Source: Mycolicibacterium sp. HK-90 (lineage in GTDB: Bacteria > Actinomycetota > Actinomycetes > Mycobacteriales > Mycobacteriaceae). Taken from it: DNA of 64,000 nucleotides. Shown here piece by piece: positions 19,832 to 29,921 of this stretch. The stretch lies in NCBI RefSeq assembly GCF_030486405.1, contig NZ_CP129613.1, positions 2,914,001 to 2,978,000 on the forward strand, in the 5' to 3' direction. Every line of letters starts with the position of its first letter. The first letter of the stretch is position 1. A model generated the notes under the pieces. The model did no database searches and was not told the DNA's origin. It was given only the letters and a program-made list of their open reading frames with translations. Made by a program: the position numbers and the translations under genes.

Positions 19832-20644
19832 ATGGGTGCTTTCGGGCAAAGGCTGGCCGACGCGGTGGCGGCGCGGGGGCCGCTGTGCCCGGGCATCGAT
19901 CCTCATCCCGAACTACTGCGGGCGTGGGGCCTGACCGTCGACCCCGACGGTCTGGCCGCGTTCTCCGACATCTGCGTCACGGCGTTCGCCGGGTTTGCGA
20001 TGGTCAAGCCGCAGGTGGCGTTCTTCGAGGCCTACGGTTCGGCAGGGTTCGGTGTGCTGGAACGCACCACGGCGGCATTGCGCGAGGCGGGCGTGCTGGT
20101 GCTGGCCGACGCCAAACGCGGCGACATCGGCTCGACCATGGCCGCCTATGCCGCGGCGTGGGCCGGTGACTCGCCGTTGGCCGCCGACGCGGTGACCGCG
20201 TCGCCGTATCTGGGTTTCGGCTCGCTGCAGCCACTGCTGGACACCGCGGCGGAGCATGGCCGTGGGGTGTTCGTACTGGCCGCCACCTCCAATCCTGAGG
20301 GCCCGACCGTGCAACGCGCGATGGCCGGGTCCCGCACCGTGGCGCAATCCATCGTCGACGATGTGGCCAACGTGAATCGACTCGCTGGTCAGCCCACCGG
20401 CTCCGTCGGTGTGGTGGTCGGGGCGACAGTGACCGAACTGCCCGATCTGAGCGCGCTGGGCGGGCCGGTGCTGGTCCCCGGGGTCGGAGCCCAGGGCGGA
20501 CGCGCCGATGCGCTGGGCGGGTTCGGCGGGGCCAGATTGGTACTGCCCACCGTGTCGCGTGAGGTGCTGCGGGCCGGCCCAGCCGTCGCCGACCTGCGCG
20601 CGGCGGCCGAGCGCCTACGCGACGAGGTCGCCTACCTCGCCTGA
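19832..20644 (+). CDS. pyrF: orotidine 5'-phosphate decarboxylase (type 2)
   Basis: 270 residues from ATG 19832, two bases after the carB stop. The catalytic motif [17 protein letters not shown] (about 91-107) contains the Asp-Lys pair. Length and sequence are of the longer mycobacterial/myxococcal PyrF type. It converts OMP to UMP. It closes the operon and is followed at once by a hairpin terminator. Genes for dihydroorotate dehydrogenase and orotate phosphoribosyltransferase are not in this window. Confidence 0.95.
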   Translation: MGAFGQRLADAVAARGPLCPGIDPHPELLRAWGLTVDPDGLAAFSDICVTAFAGFAMVKPQVAFFEAYGSAGFGVLERTTAALREAGVLVLADAKRGDIGSTMAAYAAAWAGDSPLAADAVTASPYLGFGSLQPLLDTAAEHGRGVFVLAATSNPEGPTVQRAMAGSRTVAQSIVDDVANVNRLAGQPTGSVGVVVGATVTELPDLSALGGPVLVPGVGAQGGRADALGGFGGARLVLPTVSREVLRAGPAVADLRAAAERLRDEVAYLA

Positions 20645-20664
20645 CGGCGGCTCTGCGCCGTTTT
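20645..20664 (+). terminator. intrinsic terminator of the pyr operon
   Basis: CGGCG (20645-20649) pairs with CGCCG (20656-20660) around a GCTCTG loop and is followed by TTTT (20661-20664). It begins on the base after the pyrF stop codon. Confidence 0.6.
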
Positions 20665-20792
20665 CCACGCCTGGGTCGTGGCCGCCCGCGCTGTCGCGAC
20701 CCTGACGTAGAAAGCGACAGTCGGGACCGAGAAGTGTTTGCGCACAAGTGGTTCGGTCACAACTGCGCCAGATTCTGTGTGGCTCACGGGGG

Positions 20793-21299
20793 TCACAGCG
20801 GAATCCAGATGCCGAACAACCAGAAGCCCCAGTTGTTGAACTGCGGGTTGAACCACGGCGTGACCCAATGCCCGTTGTAGTTGAAGGGCTGGTGATCGAA
20901 GCGCCCCTGATCGATCCCGCGCCAGGCCATGTTCGGCGGGGGTGGGGGCGGGGCATCCCATGGACCGCCGCCAGGCCCACCGGGGCCGCCCGGGTGGTTG
21001 GGTCCGCCCGGCCCGCCCGGCCCACCTGGCCCGCCTGGCCGGCCCGGTCCATCGGGTCCATCTGGCCCGCTCGGGCCTGTGCCGGGGCCTCCCGGGTGGT
21101 TGGGCCCGCCTGGGCGATCTGGGCCGCCACCTGGCCCTCCAGGGCGGTCGGATCCGCCCGGCCCGCCGGGTCCCTGACAGTTGCCGAAGCCGCACGGTGG
21201 CCCGGGTTCGGCCGCTGCCGTGCGGACTCCGGCGCCGAGGACGGCGGCCCCCAGGGTCACGGTCACAACAGAAGCGCAGGTCAGGCGCTTGAGGTTCAT
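20793..21299 (-). CDS. exported Gly/Pro-rich collagen-like protein
   Basis: 168 residues from the ATG at 21297-21299, which follows GAAGGGA and begins a signal peptide ([20 protein letters not shown] ... AAAE). An earlier in-frame start at 21329 would put ten non-signal residues in front. The mature part has about 70 residues of GGPGGP/GPxG repeats with Asn-His and Asp inserts, then [12 protein letters not shown] and an aromatic C-terminal block rich in Trp, Phe and Asn ([29 protein letters not shown], given here only as its ends: NYNGHW and FGIWIPL). No enzyme motif is present. It occupies the place where M. tuberculosis has PE15/PPE20. A surface or envelope role is an inference. Confidence 0.75.
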   Translation of the reverse strand: MNLKRLTCASVVTVTLGAAVLGAGVRTAAAEPGPPCGFGNCQGPGGPGGSDRPGGPGGGPDRPGGPNHPGGPGTGPSGPDGPDGPGRPGGPGGPGGPGGPNHPGGPGGPGGGPWDAPPPPPPNMAWRGIDQGRFDHQPFNYNGHWVTPWFNPQFNNWGFWLFGIWIPL

Positions 21300-21799
21300 G
21301 TCGAGGTTCCCTTCGGGGGTGGTTGGCACCCCGACCCGACACGCTATTTAGCCAAGCTGTGTAAGCGCTTTGTGGCAATTAGGGGCCCGCTGGGCGGCGT
21401 GCTCAGGGCATGTTTTGACGTGCGCGTAACCGGCTCCGACACGCCCGACACGCCGTGACCAGCGAAAATTTTCTCTGCGGGGCCGTGACCGCTTGTTTTG
21501 GAGTCGACAGCCCGGGCGGTGGTCGTATCGGGAGTTAGCTGTCGGTGCCTCGAAAACCATTGACTTGCAGGAATATCCGGCCCGAGGGGCGGCCAAGGTC
21601 GGTGCTCGCCGGCGGTTTCGCGGGAAATGAGGGCGTCGCCCGCGCGCACTACACGCTGGGCTTTTGGCGTCGTAACCAGGGGGTGGGGTTCGCTTTCGTC
21701 AGCCAGCGTGGGTAGGTTCGTCGTCGCTGGCTGGTTTGCACTCCAGCCGTACAAATCAAGTGATGGCCGAAGAAGAATCGCCAGGAGACGGAGGAACCC
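21300..21799. other. 500-base non-coding interval between the Gly/Pro-rich gene and mihF
   Basis: No gene is supported on either strand. The left part should carry the minus-strand promoter of the Gly/Pro-rich gene; TATTTA at 21345-21350 reads as TAAATA on that strand. The right part is a long possible leader of mihF, with a TAGGTT -10-like hexamer at 21714-21719 and a hairpin GGCTGG/CCAGCC at 21729-21748 about 50 bases before the start codon. GC content looks lower than in the flanking genes. Confidence 0.5.
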
Positions 21800-22114
21800 G
21801 TGGCCCTTCCCCAGTTGACCGACGAACAGCGCGCGGCAGCGTTGGAGAAGGCTGCTGCCGCACGTCGAGCGCGAGCCGAGCTCAAGGATCGACTCAAGCG
21901 CGGCGGCACCAACCTCAAGCAGGTGCTCACCGACGCCGAGACCGATGAGGTCTTGGGCAAGATGAAGGTCTCCGCTCTGCTGGAGGCCCTGCCCAAGGTC
22001 GGCAAGGTCAAGGCGCAGGAGATCATGACCGAGCTGGAGATCGCCCCGACCCGCCGTCTGCGCGGCCTCGGTGATCGTCAGCGCAAGGCCCTCCTGGAGA
22101 AGTTCGACCAGTAG
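21800..22114 (+). CDS. mihF: mycobacterial integration host factor
   Basis: 104 residues, near identical in pattern to m[36 protein letters not shown] at the N-terminus (long basic helix) and [32 protein letters not shown] at the C-terminus (H2TH-like DNA-binding part). It is an essential nucleoid protein that bends DNA, and phage L5 integration depends on it. The start is GTG 21800 behind GGAGG; an in-frame stop lies about 40 bases upstream, so a longer form is excluded here. Confidence 0.95.
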   Translation: MALPQLTDEQRAAALEKAAAARRARAELKDRLKRGGTNLKQVLTDAETDEVLGKMKVSALLEALPKVGKVKAQEIMTELEIAPTRRLRGLGDRQRKALLEKFDQ

Positions 22115-22158
22115 AGACGCCCGCATTGTGCGCTGGTAGAGGGGCTGGACAACACACC

Positions 22159-22716
22159 GTGACGGCTCCGGTCGTCGTGTTGTCCGGTCCCTCCGCCGTC
22201 GGGAAGTCCACCGTGGTCCGCTGTCTGCGGGAGCGGCTTCCCGACCTGTATTTCTCCGTCTCGGTCACCACCAGGGCGCCACGCCCGGGGGAGATCGACG
22301 GAGTCGACTACACGTTTGTGTCCGCGGAGCGGTTCCAGCAGCTGATCGACGATGGCGAGCTGCTGGAATGGGCCGACATCCATGGCGGGCTACATCGGTC
22401 GGGGACACCGGCCCAGCCCGTGCGGGAGGCCGCCGAGGCCGGGCGCCCGGTGCTGATCGAGGTGGATCTGGCCGGCGCGCGGGCCGTCAAACAGGCCATG
22501 CCCGAGGCGGTATCGGTGTTCCTGGCGCCGCCGAGCTGGGACGAACTGGTCAATCGGTTGTCCGGCCGCGGCACCGAAACGCCCGAGGTGATGGCCAGGC
22601 GGTTGGAGACCGCGCGAGCCGAAATGGCCGCGAAGTCCGACTTTGACCAGGTCGTGGTGAACCGCCAGTTGGATTCGGCATGCGCCGAATTGGTATCCTT
22701 GCTGGTGGGCAGCTGA
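22159..22716 (+). CDS. gmk: guanylate kinase
   Basis: 185 residues from GTG 22159. An in-frame GTG at 22126 would add 11 residues, and neither has a strong ribosome binding site. The P-loop is GPSAVGKS (about 11-17), followed by the GMP-binding [17 protein letters not shown] and the lid sequence. It phosphorylates GMP to GDP. The order mihF-gmk-rpoZ-coaBC-metK is the conserved mycobacterial arrangement. Confidence 0.93.
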   Translation: MTAPVVVLSGPSAVGKSTVVRCLRERLPDLYFSVSVTTRAPRPGEIDGVDYTFVSAERFQQLIDDGELLEWADIHGGLHRSGTPAQPVREAAEAGRPVLIEVDLAGARAVKQAMPEAVSVFLAPPSWDELVNRLSGRGTETPEVMARRLETARAEMAAKSDFDQVVVNRQLDSACAELVSLLVGS

Positions 22717-22813
22717 CGACTCATCGTGCCGGGACCGACGCGATCGGATCCGCGAGCCATCCGCATGCTGTTCAGAAACGTATTTTCGCCATAACCTGCC
22801 AGGAGACTTTTTC

Positions 22814-23128
22814 GTGAGCACCCCGCACGCCGACGCGCAGCTGGACGACTTGGGTATCGATTCGTCGGCCGCCGGCGCCTACGACACGCCGCTGGGCATT
22901 ACCAATCCGCCCATCGACGAGTTGCTGGACCGCGCGTCGAGCAAGTACGCGCTGGTGATCTACGCCGCCAAGCGGGCACGTCAGATCAACGACTACTACA
23001 ACCAGCTCGGCGACGGCATTCTCGAGTATGTCGGCCCGCTGGTCGAGCCCGGTCTGCAGGAGAAGCCGCTGTCGATCGCGATGCGGGAGATCCACGAGGA
23101 CCTGCTCGAGCACACCGAGGGCGAGTAG
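22814..23128 (+). CDS. rpoZ: RNA polymerase omega subunit
   Basis: 104 residues. [40 protein letters not shown] is the conserved omega core (shown as its ends: [12 protein letters not shown] and [10 protein letters not shown]). Omega helps fold and place the beta' subunit. The start codon follows CCAGGAGAC. It ends 18 bases before coaBC, so those two are probably co-transcribed. Confidence 0.96.
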   Translation: MSTPHADAQLDDLGIDSSAAGAYDTPLGITNPPIDELLDRASSKYALVIYAAKRARQINDYYNQLGDGILEYVGPLVEPGLQEKPLSIAMREIHEDLLEHTEGE

Positions 23129-23146
23129 CCAGGCCAGGGCCGGCAC

Positions 23147-24394
23147 GTGAGCGCGCGTAAGCGAATCGTCGTCGGTGTCGCCGGCGGTATTGCCGCCTAC
23201 AAGGCGTGCACCCTGGTGCGCCAACTCACCGAGGCCGGTCATTCGGTGCGGGTGCTGCCCACCGAATCGGCGCTGCGCTTCGTCGGTGCCGCGACGTTCG
23301 AAGCCCTGTCGGGCAATCCCGTGCACACCGGTGTCTTCACCGACGTCCACGAGGTGCCGCACGTCCGGATCGGCCAGGAGGCCGATCTCGTCGTCGTCGC
23401 ACCCGCCACCGCCGACCTGCTGGCCCGTGCGGTGGCCGGCCGTGCCGACGACCTGCTGACCGCCACCTTGCTGACGGCGCGATGTCCGGTGCTTTTCGCC
23501 CCGGCCATGCACACGGAGATGTGGTTCCACCCGGCCACCGTCGACAACGTGGCCACGCTGCGTCGCCGCGGCGCCGTGGTGCTGGAACCGGCATCCGGTC
23601 GGCTCACGGGGGCCGACAGCGGCGCGGGGCGGCTACCCGAGGCCGAAGAGATCGTTACCTTCGCGCAGCTCCTGCTGGAGCGCGGCGATGCGCTGACCTA
23701 CGACCTGGCCGGGGTCAAGGCCCTGGTGACCGCGGGCGGTACCCGCGAACCCCTCGATCCGGTGCGGTTCATCGGCAACCGGAGCTCCGGTAAGCAGGGC
23801 TACGCCGTGGCCCGGGTGCTGGCCCAGCGCGGTGCCGACGTGACGCTCGTCGCGGGCAACACCGCGGGTCTGGTCGATCCGGCCGGCGTCGACGTCGTGC
23901 ACATCGGGTCGGCCGCGCAGCTGCGCGATGCGGTCACCAAGTACGCCCCCGAGTCCAATGTCCTGGTGATGGCCGCGGCCGTCGCCGATTTCCGTCCCGC
24001 GCACGTGGCGACGGCCAAGATCAAGAAGGGCGGCGCCTCCGAGCCCAGCTCCATCGACCTCGTCCGCAACGACGACGTGCTCGCCGGGGCGGTGCGGGCC
24101 CGCGCCGAGGGGCAGTTGCCGAACATGAGGGCCATCGTCGGCTTCGCCGCCGAGACCGGTGACGCCAACGGCGACGTGTTGTTCCACGCCAGGGCCAAGC
24201 TGCAACGCAAGGGCTGCGATCTGCTGGTGGTCAATGCGGTGGGCGAGAACCGCGCATTCGAGGTCGACCACAACGATGGTTGGTTGCTCAGTGCCGATGG
24301 TGCCGAGGTCGCCCTCGAGCACGGTTCCAAGACTCTGATGGCCACCCGTATCGTGGACTCGATCGCGGCGTTCCTGGGCAAGCACGACGGGTGA
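23147..24394 (+). CDS. coaBC: bifunctional phosphopantothenoylcysteine decarboxylase/synthetase
   Basis: 415 residues. The N-terminal flavoprotein CoaC half (about 1-185) shows VGVAGGIAAYKA, PATADLLARAVAG and APAMHTEMW. The C-terminal CoaB half shows LVTAGGTREPLDPVRFIGNRSSGKQG and MAAAVADFRP, which bind CTP and the acyl-phosphate region. It converts 4'-phosphopantothenate and cysteine to 4'-phosphopantetheine for coenzyme A. Start GTG 23147. Confidence 0.95.
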   Translation: MSARKRIVVGVAGGIAAYKACTLVRQLTEAGHSVRVLPTESALRFVGAATFEALSGNPVHTGVFTDVHEVPHVRIGQEADLVVVAPATADLLARAVAGRADDLLTATLLTARCPVLFAPAMHTEMWFHPATVDNVATLRRRGAVVLEPASGRLTGADSGAGRLPEAEEIVTFAQLLLERGDALTYDLAGVKALVTAGGTREPLDPVRFIGNRSSGKQGYAVARVLAQRGADVTLVAGNTAGLVDPAGVDVVHIGSAAQLRDAVTKYAPESNVLVMAAAVADFRPAHVATAKIKKGGASEPSSIDLVRNDDVLAGAVRARAEGQLPNMRAIVGFAAETGDANGDVLFHARAKLQRKGCDLLVVNAVGENRAFEVDHNDGWLLSADGAEVALEHGSKTLMATRIVDSIAAFLGKHDG

Positions 24395-24466
24395 GCCGTA
24401 CGCATCTCGGTGCGGATAAGGGTTGCGCATCGGCGTCCCACGCGCTTGGGTGCAACAGGGCATAGA

Positions 24467-24512
24467 TATTATTCGCCTAACTAAGTAGTTTTGAGACTGA
24501 AGTAACTTTCAG
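24467..24512 (+). promoter_or_regulatory. metK: candidate metK promoter and near-palindrome
   Basis: TATTAT at 24467-24472 could serve as -10. Downstream, CTGAAGT (24497-24503) and ACTTTCAG (24505-24512) form an imperfect inverted repeat in the leader. The 140-base coaBC-metK gap is AT-richer than its surroundings. No SAM riboswitch architecture is evident. Confidence 0.3.
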
Positions 24513-24535
24513 ATCGGCAAGGAAGGAAGCGGACC

Positions 24536-25735
<1,200 letters not shown>

Positions 25736-25744
25736 CTTTTCTGC

Positions 25745-25777
25745 CAACAGCCCCCGATCGCTGATCGGGGGCTGTTG
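25745..25777 (+). terminator. strong hairpin terminator after metK
   Basis: Perfect 15-base stem: CAACAGCCCCCGATC (25745-25759), loop GCT, GATCGGGGGCTGTTG (25763-25777). No T-tract follows, as is frequent in mycobacteria. It separates metK from the convergent TetR gene and may serve both. Confidence 0.75.
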
Positions 25778-25804
25778 CGGTTCCTGAGCGAGCACGGACG
25801 CGGC

Positions 25805-26407
25805 TCACACCTGTCGGTAGCGCTGTACGACCCCGCCCGCGAGTGCGCGTGCCCGCTCCAATCCGGCATCGGTGCCGAACAGCTCGCGATGCGTGTTGCC
25901 CGCACACAAGTACGCGTCGACCCGGAAGGCGTCTTCCGCCGGATCGGGTGACCCCGCCGCGGAGAACTCATTCTCCAGCAGATCGAGCCACTCCCGCTTC
26001 AGGTTTCGCACCGCGTCGGCCACGGGCCCGGTGCGATGCCCGAACTCGACCGATGTCGCCGTTACGAAGCAACCGCCGGGGAACACCTCGGCGCGCAGAT
26101 ACGCCAACCACGAATCGAGCAGGGCGTCGAGTCGTGCGGTCCCTGGCCGAGAGCTCAGTGCCGGGCGGATGACGATGTCGATGTAGACCTGGCGCGCCTC
26201 GGCCACCGCGGCCAGCTGGATCGCCTCCCGGTTGCCGAAGACCGTGAGGATTCCGCTCTTGCTCACCCCGGTCGACGCGGACAGGCCACCGACGGTGATT
26301 CCGTCCAGGCCGTGTGTAGTGGCGATGTCTGCCGCGGTACGCGCGACCAGCCGCCGGGTGGCGTCACCACGCGCCCGACGCCCGTCAGCTGCAGGCAAAG
26401 CGGTCAT
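25805..26407 (-). CDS. TetR-family transcriptional regulator
   Basis: 200 residues from ATG 26405-26407. An upstream in-frame start (26506) would place translation across the operator and is rejected. The helix-turn-helix is TRRLVARTAADIATTHGLDGITVGGLSASTGVSKSGILTVFGNREAI (ends shown: TRRLVARTAADI and SKSGILTVFGNREAI). The C-terminal TetR_C-type domain probably binds a hydrophobic ligand. It is divergent from the SRPBCC gene with a palindrome between, the standard layout of local repression. Confidence 0.88.
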   Translation of the reverse strand: MTALPAADGRRARGDATRRLVARTAADIATTHGLDGITVGGLSASTGVSKSGILTVFGNREAIQLAAVAEARQVYIDIVIRPALSSRPGTARLDALLDSWLAYLRAEVFPGGCFVTATSVEFGHRTGPVADAVRNLKREWLDLLENEFSAAGSPDPAEDAFRVDAYLCAGNTHRELFGTDAGLERARALAGGVVQRYRQV

Positions 26408-26474
26408 CGGTTCACAGTAGCTACCCCCTGGACGTGAGGCGGCCGGGTCGCGTACGGTCAGCCCAACATATATA

Positions 26475-26488
26475 CGACCGATCGGTCG
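26475..26488. promoter_or_regulatory. palindromic operator between the TetR and SRPBCC genes
   Basis: CGACCGATCGGTCG is a perfect 14-base palindrome inside AT-rich flanks (ATATATA before it), 18 bases before the SRPBCC start codon. Size and symmetry suit a TetR dimer, most simply the divergent regulator at 25805-26407. Confidence 0.7.
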
Positions 26489-26505
26489 CATAGATTGGAG
26501 GGGCA

Positions 26506-26976
26506 ATGGCCACCGCCTTCAAGGCGCTACTGGAACGCCGGATCACCGTCGATGCGTCACCCTCGGTGGTGTGGGACATCATCCGTGACATCCGACGCAT
26601 GCCGGAGTGGAGCCCGCAGGTGATATCGGTGAAGCTGCGCGAACCCGACGGCGACATCCGGCTGGGATCCACGTTCACCAACCTCAACCACCAGGGTGAG
26701 CTTGAGTGGATCACGCATGGAGAGATGGTGCGGTACGAGCCAGAGAAAGAGGTCGCCTTCCGGATCGCCGAGAACCACACGATCTGGTCGTTCTCGATCA
26801 GCCCTCACGGCGCCGCCACCGTGCTCACCCAGCGGCGCGAAACCCCCGACGGAATATCGCAATTCTCGCTCGAACTGACCGAGTCGCACCTCGGTGGACA
26901 GCAGGCGTTCACCGAAATTCTTGAAGCCGGGATGGAGCAGACGCTCACCGCCATCAAGGCATGCGCCGAGTCCTGA
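26506..26976 (+). CDS. SRPBCC (START-like) superfamily protein
   Basis: 156 residues. The pattern ITVDASPSVVWDIIRDIRRMPEWSP opens a polyketide cyclase/START-like hot-dog fold with a hydrophobic pocket (WITHGEMVRYEPEKEVAFRI, WSFSISPHG, TVLTQRR). Such proteins bind lipids or other hydrophobic ligands and some act as cyclases or hydrolases. The ligand is unknown. It starts behind GGAGGGG and is probably the main target of the divergent TetR protein. Confidence 0.8.
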   Translation: MATAFKALLERRITVDASPSVVWDIIRDIRRMPEWSPQVISVKLREPDGDIRLGSTFTNLNHQGELEWITHGEMVRYEPEKEVAFRIAENHTIWSFSISPHGAATVLTQRRETPDGISQFSLELTESHLGGQQAFTEILEAGMEQTLTAIKACAES

Positions 26977-26982
26977 ATAGGG

Positions 26983-28458
26983 CTACGAGGTGAAGGCGTA
27001 GTCGTCCAGCGGGAAGCGCCGGCTGCGCCAGTAGGCCTCGAATGTGGTCGCCGGGCGCAGCGGCACGTCCCCGTTGCGGTCGAAGTAGTAGCTGTTGGCC
27101 AGGTTGCAGCTGTCCTGCCAGAAGATCTGACGGTGACGCTTGCGCATCATCTCCGCGAAGTACCGGTCGTTGGCCTCTTCCCGGACCTCGACGCGGCGGG
27201 CGTCCCTGCGGTCGGCCTGCTCGATGCACCGCACCAGATGCCGGGTTTGGGCCTCGATCAAGGCGAAGTACGAGGACCCGACGTAGCCGTACGGGCCCAT
27301 CACCGAGAAGAAGTTGGCGAAACCGGGCACGCTCACCCCTTCGTAGGCCTGCATCCGGTGCTCTTTCCAGAAGTCGCTCAGCGACTGCCCGCCGGACCCC
27401 ACGATGTCGAAGGTCAGCGCGTCGACGTCCATCACCTTGAAGCCGGTCGCCAGGATGAGCACGTCGACGTCGTGGCTCTCGCCGTCGGCAGTGGCGACGC
27501 CGGATCCGGTGATCTTGTCGATCGGTTCGGTGACCAACCGGACATTGTCCCGGTTGAAGGTGGCGAGATAACTGTTGTGGAAGCCAGGTCGTTTGCATCC
27601 CACCGCGTACCGCGGTGTGAGCTTGTCGCGGAGCTCCGGATCGCGCACCTGCTGGCGTAGGTAGGCCAGGCCCGCCGCGCCGGCGCGCTTGGCGAACGGG
27701 TTGATGGTGAAGTACTGGGCCGCCAAGGGGAAGGTGAACTCCACATACGCCTGGCTGATCAGCCGGTGCAGTGTCCGGCCGCCGGGCAGCCGCATCAGCC
27801 TGCGCGCCACCGGCGGGATCGGGACGTCGAACTTCGGGAAGCACCAGATCGGAGTGCGCTGAAACACGGTGAGCTGCTTGACCTTCGGCGCGATCTCGGG
27901 GATCACCTGAACCGCCGAGGCGCCGGTGCCGATGATCGCGACGCGCCTGTCCGCCAGATCGACCGTGTGGTCCCAACGGGCAGTGTGCACCGTTGTCCCG
28001 GCGAAAGAGTCCACGCCGTCGATCTCCGGCATCTTCGGGATGGTCAGCACGCCGCTGGCGTTGACCAGGAACCGCGCGGTCAGTGCCTCGCCGGAGTCGA
28101 GCTCGAGGCGCCAGAGGTTCTCGTCGTCGTCGAAGACCGCGCGGGCGACGGTGGTGTTGAACCGGATCCGGGAGCGTAGGTCGTACTTGTCGACGCAGTC
28201 GTCGGCGTAGGCGCGCAGCTCGTTTCCGGGGGCGTAGGTGCGGGACCAGGCCCGCGACTGCTCGAACGAGAACTGGTAGGAGAACGACGGGATATCCACG
28301 GCCACACCGGGGTAGGTGTTCCAGAACCAGGTCCCGCCGGCCCCGTCACCGGCCTCCAGGATCAGGTAGTCGTGCAGGCCGGCCTTGTCCAATGCGATCG
28401 CGGTGCCGATACCGGAGAATCCGGCGCCGACGATGAGGGTGTGAAAGTCGGGCATCAA
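26983..28458 (-). CDS. flavin-containing (Baeyer-Villiger-type) monooxygenase, Rv1393c-like
   Basis: 491 residues. FAD loop GAGFSG (about 11-16), GGTWFWNTYPGVAVD, an intact Baeyer-Villiger fingerprint FAGTTVHTARWD (about 153-164) and an NADPH loop GTGASA. By order and strand it matches M. tuberculosis Rv1393c, next to cyp132. It overlaps the P450 gene by four bases (ATGA), so the two oxygenases are translationally coupled and probably act in one pathway on a lipophilic ketone or related compound; the substrate is unknown. Confidence 0.9.
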   Translation of the reverse strand: MMPDFHTLIVGAGFSGIGTAIALDKAGLHDYLILEAGDGAGGTWFWNTYPGVAVDIPSFSYQFSFEQSRAWSRTYAPGNELRAYADDCVDKYDLRSRIRFNTTVARAVFDDDENLWRLELDSGEALTARFLVNASGVLTIPKMPEIDGVDSFAGTTVHTARWDHTVDLADRRVAIIGTGASAVQVIPEIAPKVKQLTVFQRTPIWCFPKFDVPIPPVARRLMRLPGGRTLHRLISQAYVEFTFPLAAQYFTINPFAKRAGAAGLAYLRQQVRDPELRDKLTPRYAVGCKRPGFHNSYLATFNRDNVRLVTEPIDKITGSGVATADGESHDVDVLILATGFKVMDVDALTFDIVGSGGQSLSDFWKEHRMQAYEGVSVPGFANFFSVMGPYGYVGSSYFALIEAQTRHLVRCIEQADRRDARRVEVREEANDRYFAEMMRKRHRQIFWQDSCNLANSYYFDRNGDVPLRPATTFEAYWRSRRFPLDDYAFTS

Positions 28459-29834
28459 GCCACCTCCCGGTCGCGTCCGATCATGTGGACGCCGTGTCTG
28501 GGTCGCAACGTCAACGTAGCCTCCATCTCCACCGAGTGGCCAGGATCGAGATCGAAGACGAACCGTTGGCTCATGATCGCGGCGATCAGCACCATCTCCA
28601 TCAGGGCGAAACTCTGCCCGATGCAGATCCGTCGTCCTCCGCCGAACGGCAGGTACGCCGAGCGCGGCCGACTCTTGGCGGCGTCACCCAGGAATCGGTT
28701 GGGGTCAAAGGTTTCCGGGTCCGGCCACCACCGCTCGTCGTGGTGGATCTGGTAGATCGGAATGATCACCGTCGTCCCCGGACGGATGTGATGACCGTCG
28801 ATGCAATCGTTCTCCACCGCCTCACGCGCGATGATCCACACCGCGGAGTGGCAGCGCTGAGACTCCTGCAGGCACGCGGTGGTCCACGGCATGCGGGTCA
28901 GGTCGCCGGCCGTTGGGCGGCCCGAACCCACCACCGAGTCCACTTCGGCCAGCATCCGGTCGCGGGCTTCGGGATGGCGGGCCATCAGGTACCAGAACCA
29001 CGACATCGCGTTGGCGGTCGTTTCGTGGCCGGCGAGCATGAACGTCAGTGCCTCGTCCCGGACCCGCTGTCGGGGCCAGGTTCCGCCGTCGGCGGCAAAC
29101 AGCACGTTGAGCAGGTCGGCGGATTCGGTGGGGTGTGCCAGCCGTTCGTCGAGAACGGTGTTCACCGCGGCGTCCAGAGCCAGGGCGATCCGCTGGCCTT
29201 CGCGCAGCGGGGGAGGCAGCCGGATCCCGGACCAGGTGCTGGCGGCCATCGCGTCGTAGACGGGACGGGGGAGCAGGCCGAGCAGGCCGAGCCGGCCAAG
29301 CAGTTCGGTGCGTCTCAGCCCACGTGTGGTGAGGTCGCGCATGCTGTGCACGATCGGTCCGAAATCCTGGCTGAACAGCGTGTTGGAGACGACCCGGAGA
29401 GTGGTTTCGACCATGGCTGAATGCATGTCGAATCGCACACCGTCACCGCCTCCGGCGAGCTCGTCGGTCGCCCGCTCGATCGGGTCGATCATCAGGTCGA
29501 CGATGTCGTTGAGACGGCGACGCGCGAATGTCGGGTTCAGGGCCGCTCGGTGGCCGGCCCAGGAGTCGCCTTCGTCGGTCAGCAGGTTGATGCCTGCCGC
29601 GGCCCGGATCGGCTCGTACTCGTTCGACTTGACGTAGCGCAGGCGCGCCTGGTGTAGCACATGGTCGACGTAGTCAGGATGCGCGATGGACACGAAACGT
29701 CTTCCTGCGCAGCGGAATCTGGTGATGTCCTGGCCCCGGGCCCGGGTCAGGAACCCGCTCTCGGTGCTGAAGCCGACCGTGATGGCCTCGCGGGTCATGG
29801 TCCACGTGCTCAGTCGCGCCGCCGGTGCCGCCAT
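28455..29834 (-). CDS. cyp132: cytochrome P450, CYP132 orthologue
   Basis: 459 residues from ATG 29832-29834. A start at 29885 is possible but adds 17 atypical residues. The I-helix motif is AGHETTAN, the K-helix ESQR, and the heme-binding loop FGGGRRICIG (Cys about 404). The N-terminal LSTWTMTREAITVGF, with RFRCAGRRFVSIAHPDYVDHV downstream (given in part), agrees with CYP132. There is no membrane anchor. It is transcribed away from the AraC regulator, whose M. tuberculosis counterpart Rv1395 is reported to control cyp132. Confidence 0.92.
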   Translation of the reverse strand: MAAPAARLSTWTMTREAITVGFSTESGFLTRARGQDITRFRCAGRRFVSIAHPDYVDHVLHQARLRYVKSNEYEPIRAAAGINLLTDEGDSWAGHRAALNPTFARRRLNDIVDLMIDPIERATDELAGGGDGVRFDMHSAMVETTLRVVSNTLFSQDFGPIVHSMRDLTTRGLRRTELLGRLGLLGLLPRPVYDAMAASTWSGIRLPPPLREGQRIALALDAAVNTVLDERLAHPTESADLLNVLFAADGGTWPRQRVRDEALTFMLAGHETTANAMSWFWYLMARHPEARDRMLAEVDSVVGSGRPTAGDLTRMPWTTACLQESQRCHSAVWIIAREAVENDCIDGHHIRPGTTVIIPIYQIHHDERWWPDPETFDPNRFLGDAAKSRPRSAYLPFGGGRRICIGQSFALMEMVLIAAIMSQRFVFDLDPGHSVEMEATLTLRPRHGVHMIGRDREVA

Positions 29835-29870
29835 AGGACCACCGTATGAATGACACGGGGCGCGCAGAAT

Positions 29871-29913
29871 GGGACTATCGGACACAGAGTTGGGATTTTG
29901 GGACAGTAGGGAC
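29871..29913. promoter_or_regulatory. GGGAC direct repeats in the cyp132/AraC intergenic region
   Basis: GGGAC occurs at 29871-29875, 29900-29904 and 29909-29913 within the 87 bases between the divergent starts. Repeated half-sites in direct orientation are typical of AraC-family targets. In M. tuberculosis the Rv1395 product binds this intergenic region; identity of these repeats as the sites is an inference. Confidence 0.4.
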
Positions 29914-29921
29914 TGAGGGCC

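Noticed and set aside
20929..21177. Plus-strand Pro/Gly open frame, collagen-like
   Set aside because: It is the antisense image of the minus-strand secreted protein; that one has a signal peptide, ribosome binding site and an aromatic conserved-looking end.
21344..22126. 260-codon minus-strand frame over mihF and its leader
   Set aside because: Fully antisense to mihF with no start signal or recognisable domain.
24394..24535. SAM riboswitch upstream of metK
   Set aside because: No conserved SAM aptamer layout could be found; only a weak near-palindrome is present.
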